Part shown: positions 45,049-54,242 of the stretch, in pieces
How positions within the stretch are numbered: the first letter of the stretch is position 1
How the letters are laid out: the number at the start of each line of letters is the position of its first letter
Source: Janthinobacterium sp. SUN073
Lineage (GTDB): Bacteria > Pseudomonadota > Gammaproteobacteria > Burkholderiales > Burkholderiaceae_D
NCBI RefSeq assembly: GCF_030397665.1
Contig: NZ_JAPUBT010000002.1
Span: forward strand, 93,283-157,282
DNA length: 64,000 nt
Direction of reading: 5' to 3'
The notes under the pieces: model-generated
Databases searched by the model: none
Seen by the model: only the letters and a program-made list of their open reading frames with translations
What the model was told of the DNA's origin: nothing
Position numbers and translations under genes: made by a program

Positions 45049-46218
45049 ATGTCCAGCATGTCCCATCCTTCGCCACCGTCCGCCGCGCCCGCGCACCTGC
45101 TATGCGTGGTCGCCGCGCGCCCCAACCTGATGAAAATGGCGCCCATCCTGGCCGCCCTGGCGCGGCAGACGCCCGCCGTGCGCGTGACGCTATTGCATAC
45201 CGGCCAACACTACGATGCGGCCATGAATAGCCAGCTGTTTACGGATCTGGACCTGCGCGCGCCCGACATCGCCCTCGACGTCGGCTCCGGCAACCATGCG
45301 CAGCAGACGGCCGAGATCATGCGCCGCTTCGACGCCGTGCTCGACGCGCATCCGCCGCTGGTGCCCGACGCCGTGCTGGTGGTGGGCGACGTCAATTCCA
45401 CCCTGGCGTGCGCGCTGGTGGCGGCCAAGCGGAACATTCCCGTGATCCACGTCGAGGCGGGACTGCGCAGCGGCGACCGGCGCATGCCCGAGGAAATCAA
45501 CCGCGTGCTGACGGATCAATTGTCCGATCTGCTGCTGACCAGCGAGGAAGGCGCGCGCGCCAACCTGCTGCGCGAAGGCATCGCCCCCGAACGCATCCAC
45601 TTCACGGGCAACGTCATGATCGACAGCCTGCGGCAGCAACTGCCGCGCGCAGTCAAGCCCGCCGCCACCTTGCGCGCCCACGGCCACGCCTGTCCGCCCG
45701 CGTATGGCCTGTTGACACTGCACCGACCGTCGAACGTCGATGATGCGGCGCAGCTCGCAGCGCTGCTGCAGGCGCTCGGGCAATTGTCATGCCAGCTGCC
45801 GCTGCTGTTTCCCATCCACCCGCGCACCCTGGCCGGCTTGCGCCTGGCGGGCCTGGAACCATTGCTGGCGCGACAGGCCATCATCTGCCTGCCGCCGCTG
45901 GGCTACCTGGAAATGCTGGGCCTGATGCAAGGCGCGCGCCTGGTGCTGACCGATTCCGGCGGCATCCAGGAAGAAAGCACGGCCCTGGGCGTGCCTTGTT
46001 TGACCCTGCGCGCCAATACGGAGCGCCCCGTCACCGTCAGCGCCGGCACGAATACCCTGGCCGGCACGCAGCCGGCCGCCATCCTGGCGCTGGCGCGCGC
46101 CATCCTGGAGACGGGCGGCAAGCGGGGCCGCATTCCGCCCCTGTGGGATGGCCACGCAGCCGAGCGCATCGCCGCCGTCATCGTGCCCTGGCTGGCGGCG
46201 CGCCGGGGCACGCCATGA
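45049..46218 (+). CDS. wecB: UDP-N-acetylglucosamine 2-epimerase (non-hydrolysing)
   Basis: 389 residues. Family marks in order: VVAARPNLMKMAPI, LLHTGQHYDAAMN, VVGDVNSTLACALVAAK, HVEAGLRSGDRRMPEEINRVLTD, and LTDSGGIQEESTALGVPCLTLR. It turns UDP-GlcNAc into UDP-ManNAc. A second start three codons in (MSHPSPPS) is possible. The stop overlaps the deacetylase start by 4 nt. In this locus it supplies ManNAc or, after oxidation elsewhere, ManNAcA for the exopolysaccharide. Confidence 0.95.
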   Translation: MSSMSHPSPPSAAPAHLLCVVAARPNLMKMAPILAALARQTPAVRVTLLHTGQHYDAAMNSQLFTDLDLRAPDIALDVGSGNHAQQTAEIMRRFDAVLDAHPPLVPDAVLVVGDVNSTLACALVAAKRNIPVIHVEAGLRSGDRRMPEEINRVLTDQLSDLLLTSEEGARANLLREGIAPERIHFTGNVMIDSLRQQLPRAVKPAATLRAHGHACPPAYGLLTLHRPSNVDDAAQLAALLQALGQLSCQLPLLFPIHPRTLAGLRLAGLEPLLARQAIICLPPLGYLEMLGLMQGARLVLTDSGGIQEESTALGVPCLTLRANTERPVTVSAGTNTLAGTQPAAILALARAILETGGKRGRIPPLWDGHAAERIAAVIVPWLAARRGTP

Positions 46219-47066
46219 CGCCGCCTGTGGTTTTACGCAACGCGCTGACCATCGACGTGGAAGATTATTTCCAGGTGTCCGCCTTCGCGCCGCACATCGC
46301 CCGCGCCGACTGGCCCCGCCTGGAATGCCGGGTCGAGGCGAACATGGAGCGCATCCTGTTGCTGCTGGAAAGCCGGCGCATCCACGCCACCTTTTTTACA
46401 TTGGGCTGGATTGCCGAGCGCTATCCGGCCATGCTGCGCCGCGTGGCCGACGCGGGGCACGAGGTGGCCAGCCACGGCTATGCGCACCTGCGCGCGTGCG
46501 ACCAGCCGGCCCCCCAGTTCGCCGACGATGTGCGCCGCAGCAAGACCATCCTCGAACAATTGACGGGGCTGTCCGTGCACGGCTACCGGGCGCCCAGCTT
46601 TTCCATCGGCGTGGCCAACCTGTGGGCCTTCGACGTGCTGCAGGAAGCGGGCTACCGCTACAGTTCCAGCATCTACCCGATCCGCCACGACCATTACGGC
46701 ATGCCCGATGCTCCCCGCTTCGCCTGGCGCCCACGGGGGCCGCACGGCATGCTGGAATTGCCTGTCAGCACCGTGCGCTTGCGCGGGCGCAACCTGCCGG
46801 CCGGCGGCGGCGGTTACTTCAGATTGATGCCGTATGCACTGTCGCGCTGGCTTTTGCGACGCATCAATTCGCGCGACGGGCAAGCTGGCATATTCTATTT
46901 TCATCCTTGGGAACTCGATCCCGGCCAGCCCCGCCCGCCAGGCCTGAGCGCGAAGACGCGCTTTCGCCACTACCTGAACCTGGGGCGCATGGAAGCGCGG
47001 CTGACACGCCTGACGGGCGACTTCACCTGGGACCGCATGGACCGCATTTTTTTGGAAAGCACATGA
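46215..47066 (+). CDS. XrtA-system polysaccharide deacetylase
   Basis: 283 residues starting on the ATGA overlap with wecB. Catalytic features of the NodB fold: TIDVEDYFQ with Asp14 and Asp17, metal His87 and His91 in SHGYAH, GYRAPSFS and a late YFHPWELDP. The TIDVEDY form of motif 1, in place of TFDDG, is characteristic of the PEP-CTERM deacetylases (TIGR03006). It removes acetyl groups from amino sugars of the polymer or its precursor. No signal peptide was found, so the place of action is uncertain. It overlaps the FemAB gene by 4 nt. Confidence 0.94.
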   Translation: MTPPVVLRNALTIDVEDYFQVSAFAPHIARADWPRLECRVEANMERILLLLESRRIHATFFTLGWIAERYPAMLRRVADAGHEVASHGYAHLRACDQPAPQFADDVRRSKTILEQLTGLSVHGYRAPSFSIGVANLWAFDVLQEAGYRYSSSIYPIRHDHYGMPDAPRFAWRPRGPHGMLELPVSTVRLRGRNLPAGGGGYFRLMPYALSRWLLRRINSRDGQAGIFYFHPWELDPGQPRPPGLSAKTRFRHYLNLGRMEARLTRLTGDFTWDRMDRIFLEST

Positions 47067-48157
47067 TGCACGAGGCCAGCCTTCCTGTCGACCAGGCGCC
47101 GTCCAGCGCCGCCATTGCCGTGCGGTCCCTGCAGGCGCACGAACATGCACGCTGGGATGCCTTTGTCGAGGCCTGTCCCGAAGCCACCTTCTTTCACCGC
47201 GCCGGCTGGCAAACCATCATGGAACAGGGCTTCAGGCACGACAGCCATTTCCTGTACGCGGAACAGGACGGGCGCATCGCCGCCGTGTTGCCGCTGGCGC
47301 ATGTGCGCAGCCGATTGTTCGGCTCGTCCCTCGTCTCGCTGCCGTTTTGCGTGTACGGCGGCATCGCCGGCGGCAGCCCGGCCGTGCGACTGGCCCTCGA
47401 CGAAGCGGCGCTGGCGCTGGCGCGGCGCCTCGGCGTGGGGCACCTGGAATACCGCTGGCGCGAGGTGGAGGAAGACGCGTCGGAAAATGCGAACGCGTGC
47501 TGGCTGCACAAACCCCTGTACGCGACCTTCCGCCGCCCCCTGCATCCCGATGCCGAACAGAACTTGCTGGCCATTCCCCGCAAGCAGCGCGCCGTCGTGC
47601 GCAAGGCCATGGCCGGCGGCCTGCACAGCGCCATCGACTATGACTTGCAGCGCTTCTACCCGATCTATGCGGCCAGCGTGCACCGGCTGGGCACGCCCGT
47701 CTTCGCGCGCCGCCATTTTGCCCTGCTGCGCGCGGTGTTTGGTGACGCCTGCGAAATCCTCACCGTGTACCACGGCCAGCAGGCGCAGGCCAGCGTGCTG
47801 CTGTTCTATTTCCGCGATGAAGTACTGCCGTATTACGGCGGCGGCACGCCGCTGGCGCGCAGCACGGGCGCCAACGACTTCATGTACTGGGAATCGATGC
47901 GCCGCGCCTGCGCGCGCGGCTACCGCCTGTTCGATTTCGGCCGCAGCAAGCTGTGCACGGGCGCCTGGGATTTCAAGAAGAACTGGGGTTTTACGCCGCA
48001 GCCGCTGCCATACGCCTACCAGCTGGTGCGCGCCAAGGCCTTGCCGGAAATCAATCCACTGAATCCCAAATACGCGCTGTTCATCCGCGCCTGGCGCCGC
48101 CTGCCGTTGCCGCTGGCCAACCTGCTGGGGCCGCACATCGTGCGGCAACTGGGCTAA
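47063..48157 (+). CDS. FemAB-family protein of the XrtA/PEP-CTERM system
   Basis: 364 residues on an ATGA overlap. Two GNAT-like halves are seen: one with ATFFHRAGWQTIMEQGF and FLYAEQDGRIAAVLPL, another with ILTVYHGQQAQASVLLFYFRDEVLPYYGGG and RLFDFGRSKLCTGAWDFKKNWGF. Classic FemAB proteins use aminoacyl-tRNA to add amino acids to peptidoglycan; the PEP-CTERM branch (TIGR03019) is found only in these loci and may attach an acyl or amino-acid group to the polysaccharide. Function inferred from family and context. Confidence 0.93.
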   Translation: MMHEASLPVDQAPSSAAIAVRSLQAHEHARWDAFVEACPEATFFHRAGWQTIMEQGFRHDSHFLYAEQDGRIAAVLPLAHVRSRLFGSSLVSLPFCVYGGIAGGSPAVRLALDEAALALARRLGVGHLEYRWREVEEDASENANACWLHKPLYATFRRPLHPDAEQNLLAIPRKQRAVVRKAMAGGLHSAIDYDLQRFYPIYAASVHRLGTPVFARRHFALLRAVFGDACEILTVYHGQQAQASVLLFYFRDEVLPYYGGGTPLARSTGANDFMYWESMRRACARGYRLFDFGRSKLCTGAWDFKKNWGFTPQPLPYAYQLVRAKALPEINPLNPKYALFIRAWRRLPLPLANLLGPHIVRQLG

Positions 48158-48172
48158 GCAAGGGGACACACC

Positions 48173-49462
48173 ATGCGCGAACTGCTCTTCCTCACCCACC
48201 GCCTGCCGTATCCGCCCAACAAGGGCGACAAGATACGCTCGTGGCACATGCTGCAGTACCTGAGCCGGCATTTCCGCGTGCACCTGGGCTGTTTCATCGA
48301 CGATGACGACGACTGGCAGCACGCGAAAACCGTGGCCGCCCTGTGTGCCAGCACGCGCTTCATTGAATTGCGGCGCGGCACGGCCCGCTGGCGCGCCCTG
48401 CAGGCGCTGCTGTCGCGGCAAGCCATGAGCGTGCAGTACTACCGCGATGCACGCCTGCTGCAATGGGTCGATGGCTTGGTGTCTAGCGGCAAGGTGCGCC
48501 ACGCGCTGGCCTTTTCCGGGCCCATGGCCCAATACATCGACGGCAGCGCGGGCCGCGCCCTGCACCGCGTGATCGATTTCGTCGACGTCGATTCCGACAA
48601 ATGGCGCCAGTATGGCGACAGCAAGCCCTGGCCCCTGTCGCTGCTGTACCGGCGCGAAGCGCAGCTGCTGCTGCAGTACGAGCGCCATATCGCCCAGCAG
48701 TTCACGGCCGCCAGCTTCGTCTCGCCCGCCGAAGCGGCCCTGTTCCGCCAGTGCGCCCCGATGGCGCGGCGCAAGACGGGATTTTTCAATAACGGCGTCG
48801 ACACGGACTATTTCGCGCCGATGCCGGCACAGAGCGCAATCTATCCGCCCGGCGTGCAGGCGCTGGTATTTACGGGCGCCATGGATTACTGGCCGAACAT
48901 CGACGCCGTGCAATGGTTCGTGCGCCACGTCTGGCCCGCGCTGCGGCGCCAGTTTCCCCAGGTGCAGTTTTATATCGTCGGCAGCGCGCCCGTGCCCGCC
49001 GTGACGGCGCTGGCCAGGGTGGCAGGCGTGGTGGTGACGGGCAAGGTGCCCGACATCCGGCCCTACCTGGCCGGCGCGGCGCTGGCCGTGGCGCCCCTGC
49101 GCATCGCCCGTGGCGTACAAAACAAGGTACTGGAAGCGATGGCGATGGGCAAGATCGTGCTGGCCACGCCGCAGGCGCTGGAAGGCATCGCCGCCCAGCC
49201 GGGCCTGGAACTGCTGCTGGCGCGCGACGATGCCGAATTCATCCACCATGCGGCGCGCGTGCTGCGCAACGCCCGGGGCGGCGGGACCGAAGGCGGCGGC
49301 GCGGCCATCGGCGCGGCGGCGCGCCAGCTGGTGTTGCAGGACTACGACTGGGAACGCAACCTGCGGAGCCTGGGCGCCATGCTGGGCCTGCCTGCCGAGG
49401 CCGGTGCCGGAACCAGCACTGCCGCCATGCCGACGCTGCCCGTGCGGGAGCCATCCACATGA
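48173..49462 (+). CDS. XrtA-system glycosyltransferase (TIGR03087-type)
   Basis: 429 residues. The start of the GT-B fold is LLFLTHRLPYPPNKGDKIRSWHMLQYLS, characteristic of the PEP-CTERM family stp1. The C-terminal donor-binding domain has YFAPMPAQ, VFTGAMDYWPNIDAV, and APLRIARGVQNKVLEAMAMGKIVLATP. It transfers a sugar to a lipid-linked or growing chain at the inner membrane face. It stands 15 nt after the FemAB gene and overlaps xrtA by 4 nt. Confidence 0.93.
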   Translation: MRELLFLTHRLPYPPNKGDKIRSWHMLQYLSRHFRVHLGCFIDDDDDWQHAKTVAALCASTRFIELRRGTARWRALQALLSRQAMSVQYYRDARLLQWVDGLVSSGKVRHALAFSGPMAQYIDGSAGRALHRVIDFVDVDSDKWRQYGDSKPWPLSLLYRREAQLLLQYERHIAQQFTAASFVSPAEAALFRQCAPMARRKTGFFNNGVDTDYFAPMPAQSAIYPPGVQALVFTGAMDYWPNIDAVQWFVRHVWPALRRQFPQVQFYIVGSAPVPAVTALARVAGVVVTGKVPDIRPYLAGAALAVAPLRIARGVQNKVLEAMAMGKIVLATPQALEGIAAQPGLELLLARDDAEFIHHAARVLRNARGGGTEGGGAAIGAAARQLVLQDYDWERNLRSLGAMLGLPAEAGAGTSTAAMPTLPVREPST

Positions 49463-51051
49463 GCTTGCAGCTCGACCAGGTCGCCCGCTTGCCGGATGCG
49501 GCCGTCTGGCCACACGGACATGGCCAGCAGCAAGCGATGATGCTCCTGCTGCTGGCCCTGGCCGCCGTCGTGCTGCTGTACCACGCCACCTTCTGGTCGA
49601 TGCTGGAACTGTGGTCGCGCTCGCAGACCTTCGCGCACGGCTTCCTGATCGTGCCCATCAGCTGCTGGCTGGCCTGGCGCCAGCGCGCCCGCCTGGCCGC
49701 GCTGGCGCCTCAGCCGTCGCGGCTAGGCTTGCTGCTGCTGGGGGCGCTGGGCCTGGCCTGGCTGCTGGCCGACGCCGCCAACGTGCCCGTGGTGGAACAA
49801 TATGCGGCCACGGCCATGCTGCCCGCCTGCGTGCTGGCCATCCTCGGCTGGCCGGCCATACGCCTGCTGGCCTTTCCCCTCGCGTATCTGTTCCTGGCCG
49901 TGCCGTTTGGCGAAGTCTTCCTCGATCCCCTGATCGACTTCACGGCTGCCTTCACGGTGACGGCGCTGCAATGGACGGGCGTACCTGTGTTTCGCGATGG
50001 CAACAATTTTTCGCTGCCTACCGGTAACTGGTCGGTGGTGGAAGCGTGCAGCGGCTTGCGCTACCTGATCGCCGCGCTGGCCCTGGGTGCCCTGTACGCC
50101 CATGTGCACTTCCACAGCGCGCGGCGGCGCCTGGCCATCATGGCCGCGGCCCTGATCGTGCCCATCCTGGCCAATGGCGTGCGCGCCTACCTGATCGTGA
50201 TGCTGGGTCACCTGAGCAACATGCGCCTGGCCGTGGGCGTCGACCACCTGATCTATGGCTGGCTGTTCTTCGGCCTGGTGGTACTGCTGCTGTTCTGGCT
50301 GGCCGCGCGCTGGCGCGAATTGCCGCTGGCGCGCGCCGCCTTAGCGCCCACCCTATCAGCCCGGCCCGGCGCCAGCGCCGCTGCGGCCAGCCCGTACGCC
50401 GTCGTGCGCGCCAGCGTGGCTTGCCTGCTGCTTGCATCGCTGTGGCCGGCACTCGCGCTGGCCAGCCACCGCGACGCCGGCGCCGTGCCGCCGGGTTCCC
50501 CCGTTGTGCTGGCCTTGCCCGATCCGCCCGCCTGGCAGCGCCTGCACGATGTGGCACCCGCCTGGCAGGCGCCGTATGCGGGCACGCCCGCGCGCTTTGC
50601 CGCCACGTATGCGCGCCAGGACGGCGACGGTGCGCCGGTGGGGCTGCAACTGCGCTGGTATGCGCGCCAGGCACGCGATGCCGAACTGCTGACGCACCAG
50701 TCCTCGCCATACGGCGCGCGCTGGATGGCGCTGGCGCAACGCGTGCAAGACATCTCCCTGGCCAGCCGTGCCCTGGCCGTGCGCGAAAGCGTGCTGGGGC
50801 ACGGTGGCGAACGCCTGCTGGTGTGGCGCATCTACCGCCAGAGCGGCATCGTCACGGCCCGGCCCGTGCTGGTAAAGCTGCTGCTGGCGCAAGCCAAGCT
50901 GCTGGGCAGACGCCAGGATGGCGCCGACATCCTCGTCTTTGCCGCCTACGACGAGCTGGCGCCGCCGCCGCGCGCGCGCCTGCACGCCTTCCTGCAGGCG
51001 GCGCTGCCCGTCATCGAACAACGCCTGCAGGAGCTGCCGCATGGCCCTTGA
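49459..51051 (+). CDS. xrtA: Exosortase A (XrtA) with fused EpsI domain
   Basis: 530 residues from the ATG at 49459, on a 4-nt overlap. Residues 1-285 are the eight-helix exosortase: catalytic Cys197 in VVEACSGLRYL, Arg242 in ILANGVRAYLI and His263 in GVDHLIYGW, the three conserved residues. Residues about 310-530 form an EpsI domain that ends VLVFAAYDELAPPPRAR. XrtA cleaves and sorts proteins with a C-terminal PEP-CTERM signal, probably joining them to the exopolysaccharide. No PEP-CTERM tail was seen in the proteins of this window, so its substrates are encoded elsewhere. Confidence 0.96.
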   Translation: MSLQLDQVARLPDAAVWPHGHGQQQAMMLLLLALAAVVLLYHATFWSMLELWSRSQTFAHGFLIVPISCWLAWRQRARLAALAPQPSRLGLLLLGALGLAWLLADAANVPVVEQYAATAMLPACVLAILGWPAIRLLAFPLAYLFLAVPFGEVFLDPLIDFTAAFTVTALQWTGVPVFRDGNNFSLPTGNWSVVEACSGLRYLIAALALGALYAHVHFHSARRRLAIMAAALIVPILANGVRAYLIVMLGHLSNMRLAVGVDHLIYGWLFFGLVVLLLFWLAARWRELPLARAALAPTLSARPGASAAAASPYAVVRASVACLLLASLWPALALASHRDAGAVPPGSPVVLALPDPPAWQRLHDVAPAWQAPYAGTPARFAATYARQDGDGAPVGLQLRWYARQARDAELLTHQSSPYGARWMALAQRVQDISLASRALAVRESVLGHGGERLLVWRIYRQSGIVTARPVLVKLLLAQAKLLGRRQDGADILVFAAYDELAPPPRARLHAFLQAALPVIEQRLQELPHGP

Positions 51052-52243
51052 CACGGATGCTGGCCGCACACGGGAGGCCAACAGCGCCCCGCTGATCGTG
51101 CACGTGATCCACCAGCTCGACGTGGGCGGGCTGGAAAACGGCCTGGTGAACCTGATCAACCATCTGCCGCCTGAACGCTACCGGCACGCCATCGTCTGTC
51201 TGAAGAACGCCACCGCATTTCGCCAGCGCCTGACCACGCCCGGTGTCGATGTCATCAGCCTGGACAAGCTCGAAGGCAAGGACTGGCGCCACTACCTGCG
51301 CCTGTACCGCGTGCTGAAACAGCTGCGCCCGGCACTGGTGCACACGCGCAACCTGGGCTGCCTCGAAGCGCAACTGCTGGCCTGGCTGGCCGGCGTGCGC
51401 CTGCGCGTGCATGGCGAACACGGGCGCGACATGAGCGACTTGCACGGCACCCGCCGCAAATACCGGCTGCTGCGCAAATGCATGCTGCCGCTGGTGCAGC
51501 ACTTCATCGCCGTCAGCACCGACCTGGGCCACTGGCTGGTGGACAGCATCGGCGCGGCGCCCGCGCAGGTATCGCACATCGGCAATGGTGTCGACAGCGT
51601 GCAATTCCATCCGCGCCTGGGGCCGCCGGCCGCCGTCGGGCCGCCCGGTTTCCTGTGCAACGGCGCCTTCGTCATCGGCAGCGTGGGCCGCATGGCCGCC
51701 GTCAAGGACCATGCCTCGCTGGTGCAGGCGTTCCTGCTGTTGCTGGCGCAGCCGGGTGCCCGCGCGCGCCTGCGCCTGCTCATCGTCGGCGACGGGCCGT
51801 GCCGCCAGGCTTGCCTGGACCTGCTGCAGCAGGCCGGCGTGGCGCACCTGGCCTGGCTGCCCGGCGCCCGCGACGACGTGGCGCAGCTGCTGCGCGCCAT
51901 GGACCTGTTCGTGCTGCCCTCGCTGGCCGAAGGCAGTTCGAACACCATTCTCGAAGCGATGGCGACGGGACTGCCCATCGTCGCCACGCAGGTGGGCGGC
52001 AATGCGGAACTGGTGCAGTCGGGCTGGAGCGGCACCCTGGTGCCACCCGGTTCTCCCGACATGCTGGCCGACGCCATGCTCGACTACTACAGCATGCCCG
52101 AACTGGGCCCGCGCCACGGCGCGCGCGGGCGGCGCCAGGTGCTGGCCGAACACAGCCTGCCCGCCATGGCCGGTGCCTACCTGGCAGTGTACGACCGCCT
52201 GACGGGCGCGCGCCAGCCCTCTCCCCTGTCCACTTATCCCTGA
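51041..52243 (+). CDS. XrtA-system glycosyltransferase (TIGR03088-type)
   Basis: 400 residues from the ATG at 51041, overlapping xrtA by 11 nt. Opens VHVIHQLDVGGLENGLVNLINHLP, the mark of stp2. The GT4 donor domain has VGRMAAVKDHASLVQAF, LIVGDGPCRQACLDLL and LPSLAEGSSNTILEAMATGLPIVAT with the usual E-x7-E motif. It adds a sugar in EPS assembly. Confidence 0.94.
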   Translation: MALDTDAGRTREANSAPLIVHVIHQLDVGGLENGLVNLINHLPPERYRHAIVCLKNATAFRQRLTTPGVDVISLDKLEGKDWRHYLRLYRVLKQLRPALVHTRNLGCLEAQLLAWLAGVRLRVHGEHGRDMSDLHGTRRKYRLLRKCMLPLVQHFIAVSTDLGHWLVDSIGAAPAQVSHIGNGVDSVQFHPRLGPPAAVGPPGFLCNGAFVIGSVGRMAAVKDHASLVQAFLLLLAQPGARARLRLLIVGDGPCRQACLDLLQQAGVAHLAWLPGARDDVAQLLRAMDLFVLPSLAEGSSNTILEAMATGLPIVATQVGGNAELVQSGWSGTLVPPGSPDMLADAMLDYYSMPELGPRHGARGRRQVLAEHSLPAMAGAYLAVYDRLTGARQPSPLSTYP

Positions 52244-52253
52244 AAGGCCTCCC

Positions 52254-54239
52254 ATGTGCGGCATCAGCGGCATCTTTGATTTGCAGGGCCAGCGCGACAT
52301 CGATGTGCTGCTGCTGGCGCGCATGAACCACAGCCTGCTCCATCGGGGACCGGACGAAGGTGGACTGCACCGCGAGCCGGGACTGGGCCTGGCGCACCGG
52401 CGATTGTCCGTGATCGACCTGGCCAGCGGCCAGCAGCCGCTGTTCAACGCCGACCGCAGCATCGCCATCGTCTTCAATGGCGAAATCTATAATTACCGCA
52501 GCCTGATGGCCGAACTGCGCCAGTTCGGCCACCAGTTCCGCACCAGCAGCGACACGGAAGTCATCGTCCACGCCTGGGAACAATGGGGGGAACACTGCGT
52601 GCGGCGCCTGCGCGGCATGTTCGCCTTCGCCCTGTGGGACCGCCGGCGCCATCTGCTGTTCCTGGCGCGCGACCGCCTGGGCGTGAAACCCCTGTACTAC
52701 GGCGAGGCGCAGGACGGCACCCTGCTGTTCGGCTCCGAACTCAAAGCCCTGCTCGCGCATCCGGCCATGCCGCGCACGCTCGATCCGCTGGCCGTGGAAG
52801 AGTATTTCGCCTACGGCTATGTGCCCGAGCCGCGCAGCATCTTCCAGCACGCGCGCAAACTGCCGCCCGGGCATACCCTGTCGATTCGCGCCGGCCAGCC
52901 GCTGCCCGCGCCGCAAGCGTACTGGGACATTCCATTCACGCCGAATCCGCCCGCCAGCGAGGCGCAGGCGGCCGACGAACTGCTGGCGCGCCTGCGCGAA
53001 GCGGTGCGCATCCGCATGGTGGCCGAAGTGCCGCTCGGTGCCTTTCTCTCCGGCGGCGTCGATTCCAGCGCCGTCGTGGCGCTGATGGCCGGCGCCAGCG
53101 CCACGCCCGTCAACACCTGCTCCATCTCGTTCGGCGACCCCGCGTACAACGAAGCGCGCTACGCCGACCTGGTGGCGCGCCGCTACGCCACGGCGCACCA
53201 CGCGCGCCAGGTCGAGCAAGACGACTTCGAGCTGATCGACCTGCTGGCGAACCTGTACGACGAACCGTTCGCCGACAGTTCCGCCATGCCCACGTACCGG
53301 GTCTGCCAGCTGGCGCGCCAGCGCGTCACGGTGGCCCTGTCGGGCGACGGCGGCGATGAAAGCCTGGCCGGCTACCGGCGCTACCGCCTGCACACGCGCG
53401 AAGAAAGAGTGCGCAAGGCGATGGACCCGTTGCTGCCGGCCGGCTTGCGCCAGTCGCTGTTCGGCACCCTGGGGCGGTTGTACCCGAAGGCCGACTGGGC
53501 GCCGCGCTTCCTGCGCGCCAAGACCACCTTCGAGGGCCTGGCGCGCGACACGACGGACGCGTATTTTCACGGCGTCAGCCTGCTGGGCGACGCCATGCGC
53601 GCGCGCCTGTTCAGCCCCGAGCTGCGGCGCAGCCTGCATGGCTACCGCGCCGTCGAAGTGCTGCGCCGCCACGCGCTGGCCAGCCCCGCGCAAGATCCGC
53701 TGTCGCAGGTACAGTACCTGGACCTGAAAACCTACCTGCCCGGCGACATCCTGACCAAGGTGGACCGGGCCAGCATGGCGCATGCGCTGGAAGTGCGCTC
53801 ACCCCTGCTCGACCATGAACTGGTGGCGTGGATGTCCGGCCTGCCGCCGCAATTCAAGCTGCGGCGCGGCGAAGGCAAATACCTGCTGAAAAAAGCCCTG
53901 CGCCCGCTGCTGCCCGACACCCTGCTGTACCGCCAGAAGATGGGATTTTCGGTGCCGCTGGCGGACTGGCTGCGCGGCCCGCTGCGCCAGCGCCTGCAAC
54001 AGCGCCTGCTGGGCCCCACCCTGGCGCAATGCGGCCTGTTCGACATGGACTACGTGCGCCTGCTGCTCGATCAGCATGCCAGCGGGCGGCGCGACTACAG
54101 CGCGCCCCTGTGGGCGCTGCTGATGTTCGAAGCGTTCCTGCGCCAGGTTGCAACGGGGTCAGACCCGTCGCGGGAATATGGCCCAATGGGCCGTATTCCG
54201 CTCCCGCAGGGACTGACCCCAACATCTGTCCCAGGCTAA
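52254..54239 (+). CDS. XrtA-system asparagine-synthase-like amidotransferase
   Basis: 661 residues. It begins MCGISGIFD, so Cys2 is the glutaminase nucleophile; SGGVDSSAVVALMAGAS is the ATP-pyrophosphatase loop of the C-terminal synthetase domain. It matches the PEP-CTERM amidotransferase family (TIGR03108). It probably amidates a uronic acid carboxyl in the polymer, which fits the uronic-acid-making dehydrogenase in the locus. The usual C-terminus (MFEAFLRQVA) is followed by 28 extra residues (634-661) translated from a palindromic DNA element, an unusual extension. Confidence 0.94.
   Translation: MCGISGIFDLQGQRDIDVLLLARMNHSLLHRGPDEGGLHREPGLGLAHRRLSVIDLASGQQPLFNADRSIAIVFNGEIYNYRSLMAELRQFGHQFRTSSDTEVIVHAWEQWGEHCVRRLRGMFAFALWDRRRHLLFLARDRLGVKPLYYGEAQDGTLLFGSELKALLAHPAMPRTLDPLAVEEYFAYGYVPEPRSIFQHARKLPPGHTLSIRAGQPLPAPQAYWDIPFTPNPPASEAQAADELLARLREAVRIRMVAEVPLGAFLSGGVDSSAVVALMAGASATPVNTCSISFGDPAYNEARYADLVARRYATAHHARQVEQDDFELIDLLANLYDEPFADSSAMPTYRVCQLARQRVTVALSGDGGDESLAGYRRYRLHTREERVRKAMDPLLPAGLRQSLFGTLGRLYPKADWAPRFLRAKTTFEGLARDTTDAYFHGVSLLGDAMRARLFSPELRRSLHGYRAVEVLRRHALASPAQDPLSQVQYLDLKTYLPGDILTKVDRASMAHALEVRSPLLDHELVAWMSGLPPQFKLRRGEGKYLLKKALRPLLPDTLLYRQKMGFSVPLADWLRGPLRQRLQQRLLGPTLAQCGLFDMDYVRLLLDQHASGRRDYSAPLWALLMFEAFLRQVATGSDPSREYGPMGRIPLPQGLTPTSVPG
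54155..54220. repeat. REP-like palindromic element inside the 3' end of the amidotransferase gene
   Basis: GGGGTCAG at 54155 and CTGACCCC ending at 54220 close an imperfect inverted repeat of about 31 and 34 nt arms, meeting at GGCCCA/TGGGCC near 54186. The GGGGTCAGACCC-type end is common in betaproteobacterial repeated palindromes. It is read in frame and supplies the last codons of the gene. Confidence 0.7.
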
Positions 54240-54242
54240 TCC

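Noticed and set aside
52800..52850. VPEP string suggesting a PEP-CTERM sorting signal
   Set aside because: It lies in the middle of the amidotransferase, with no following membrane helix and Arg-rich end.
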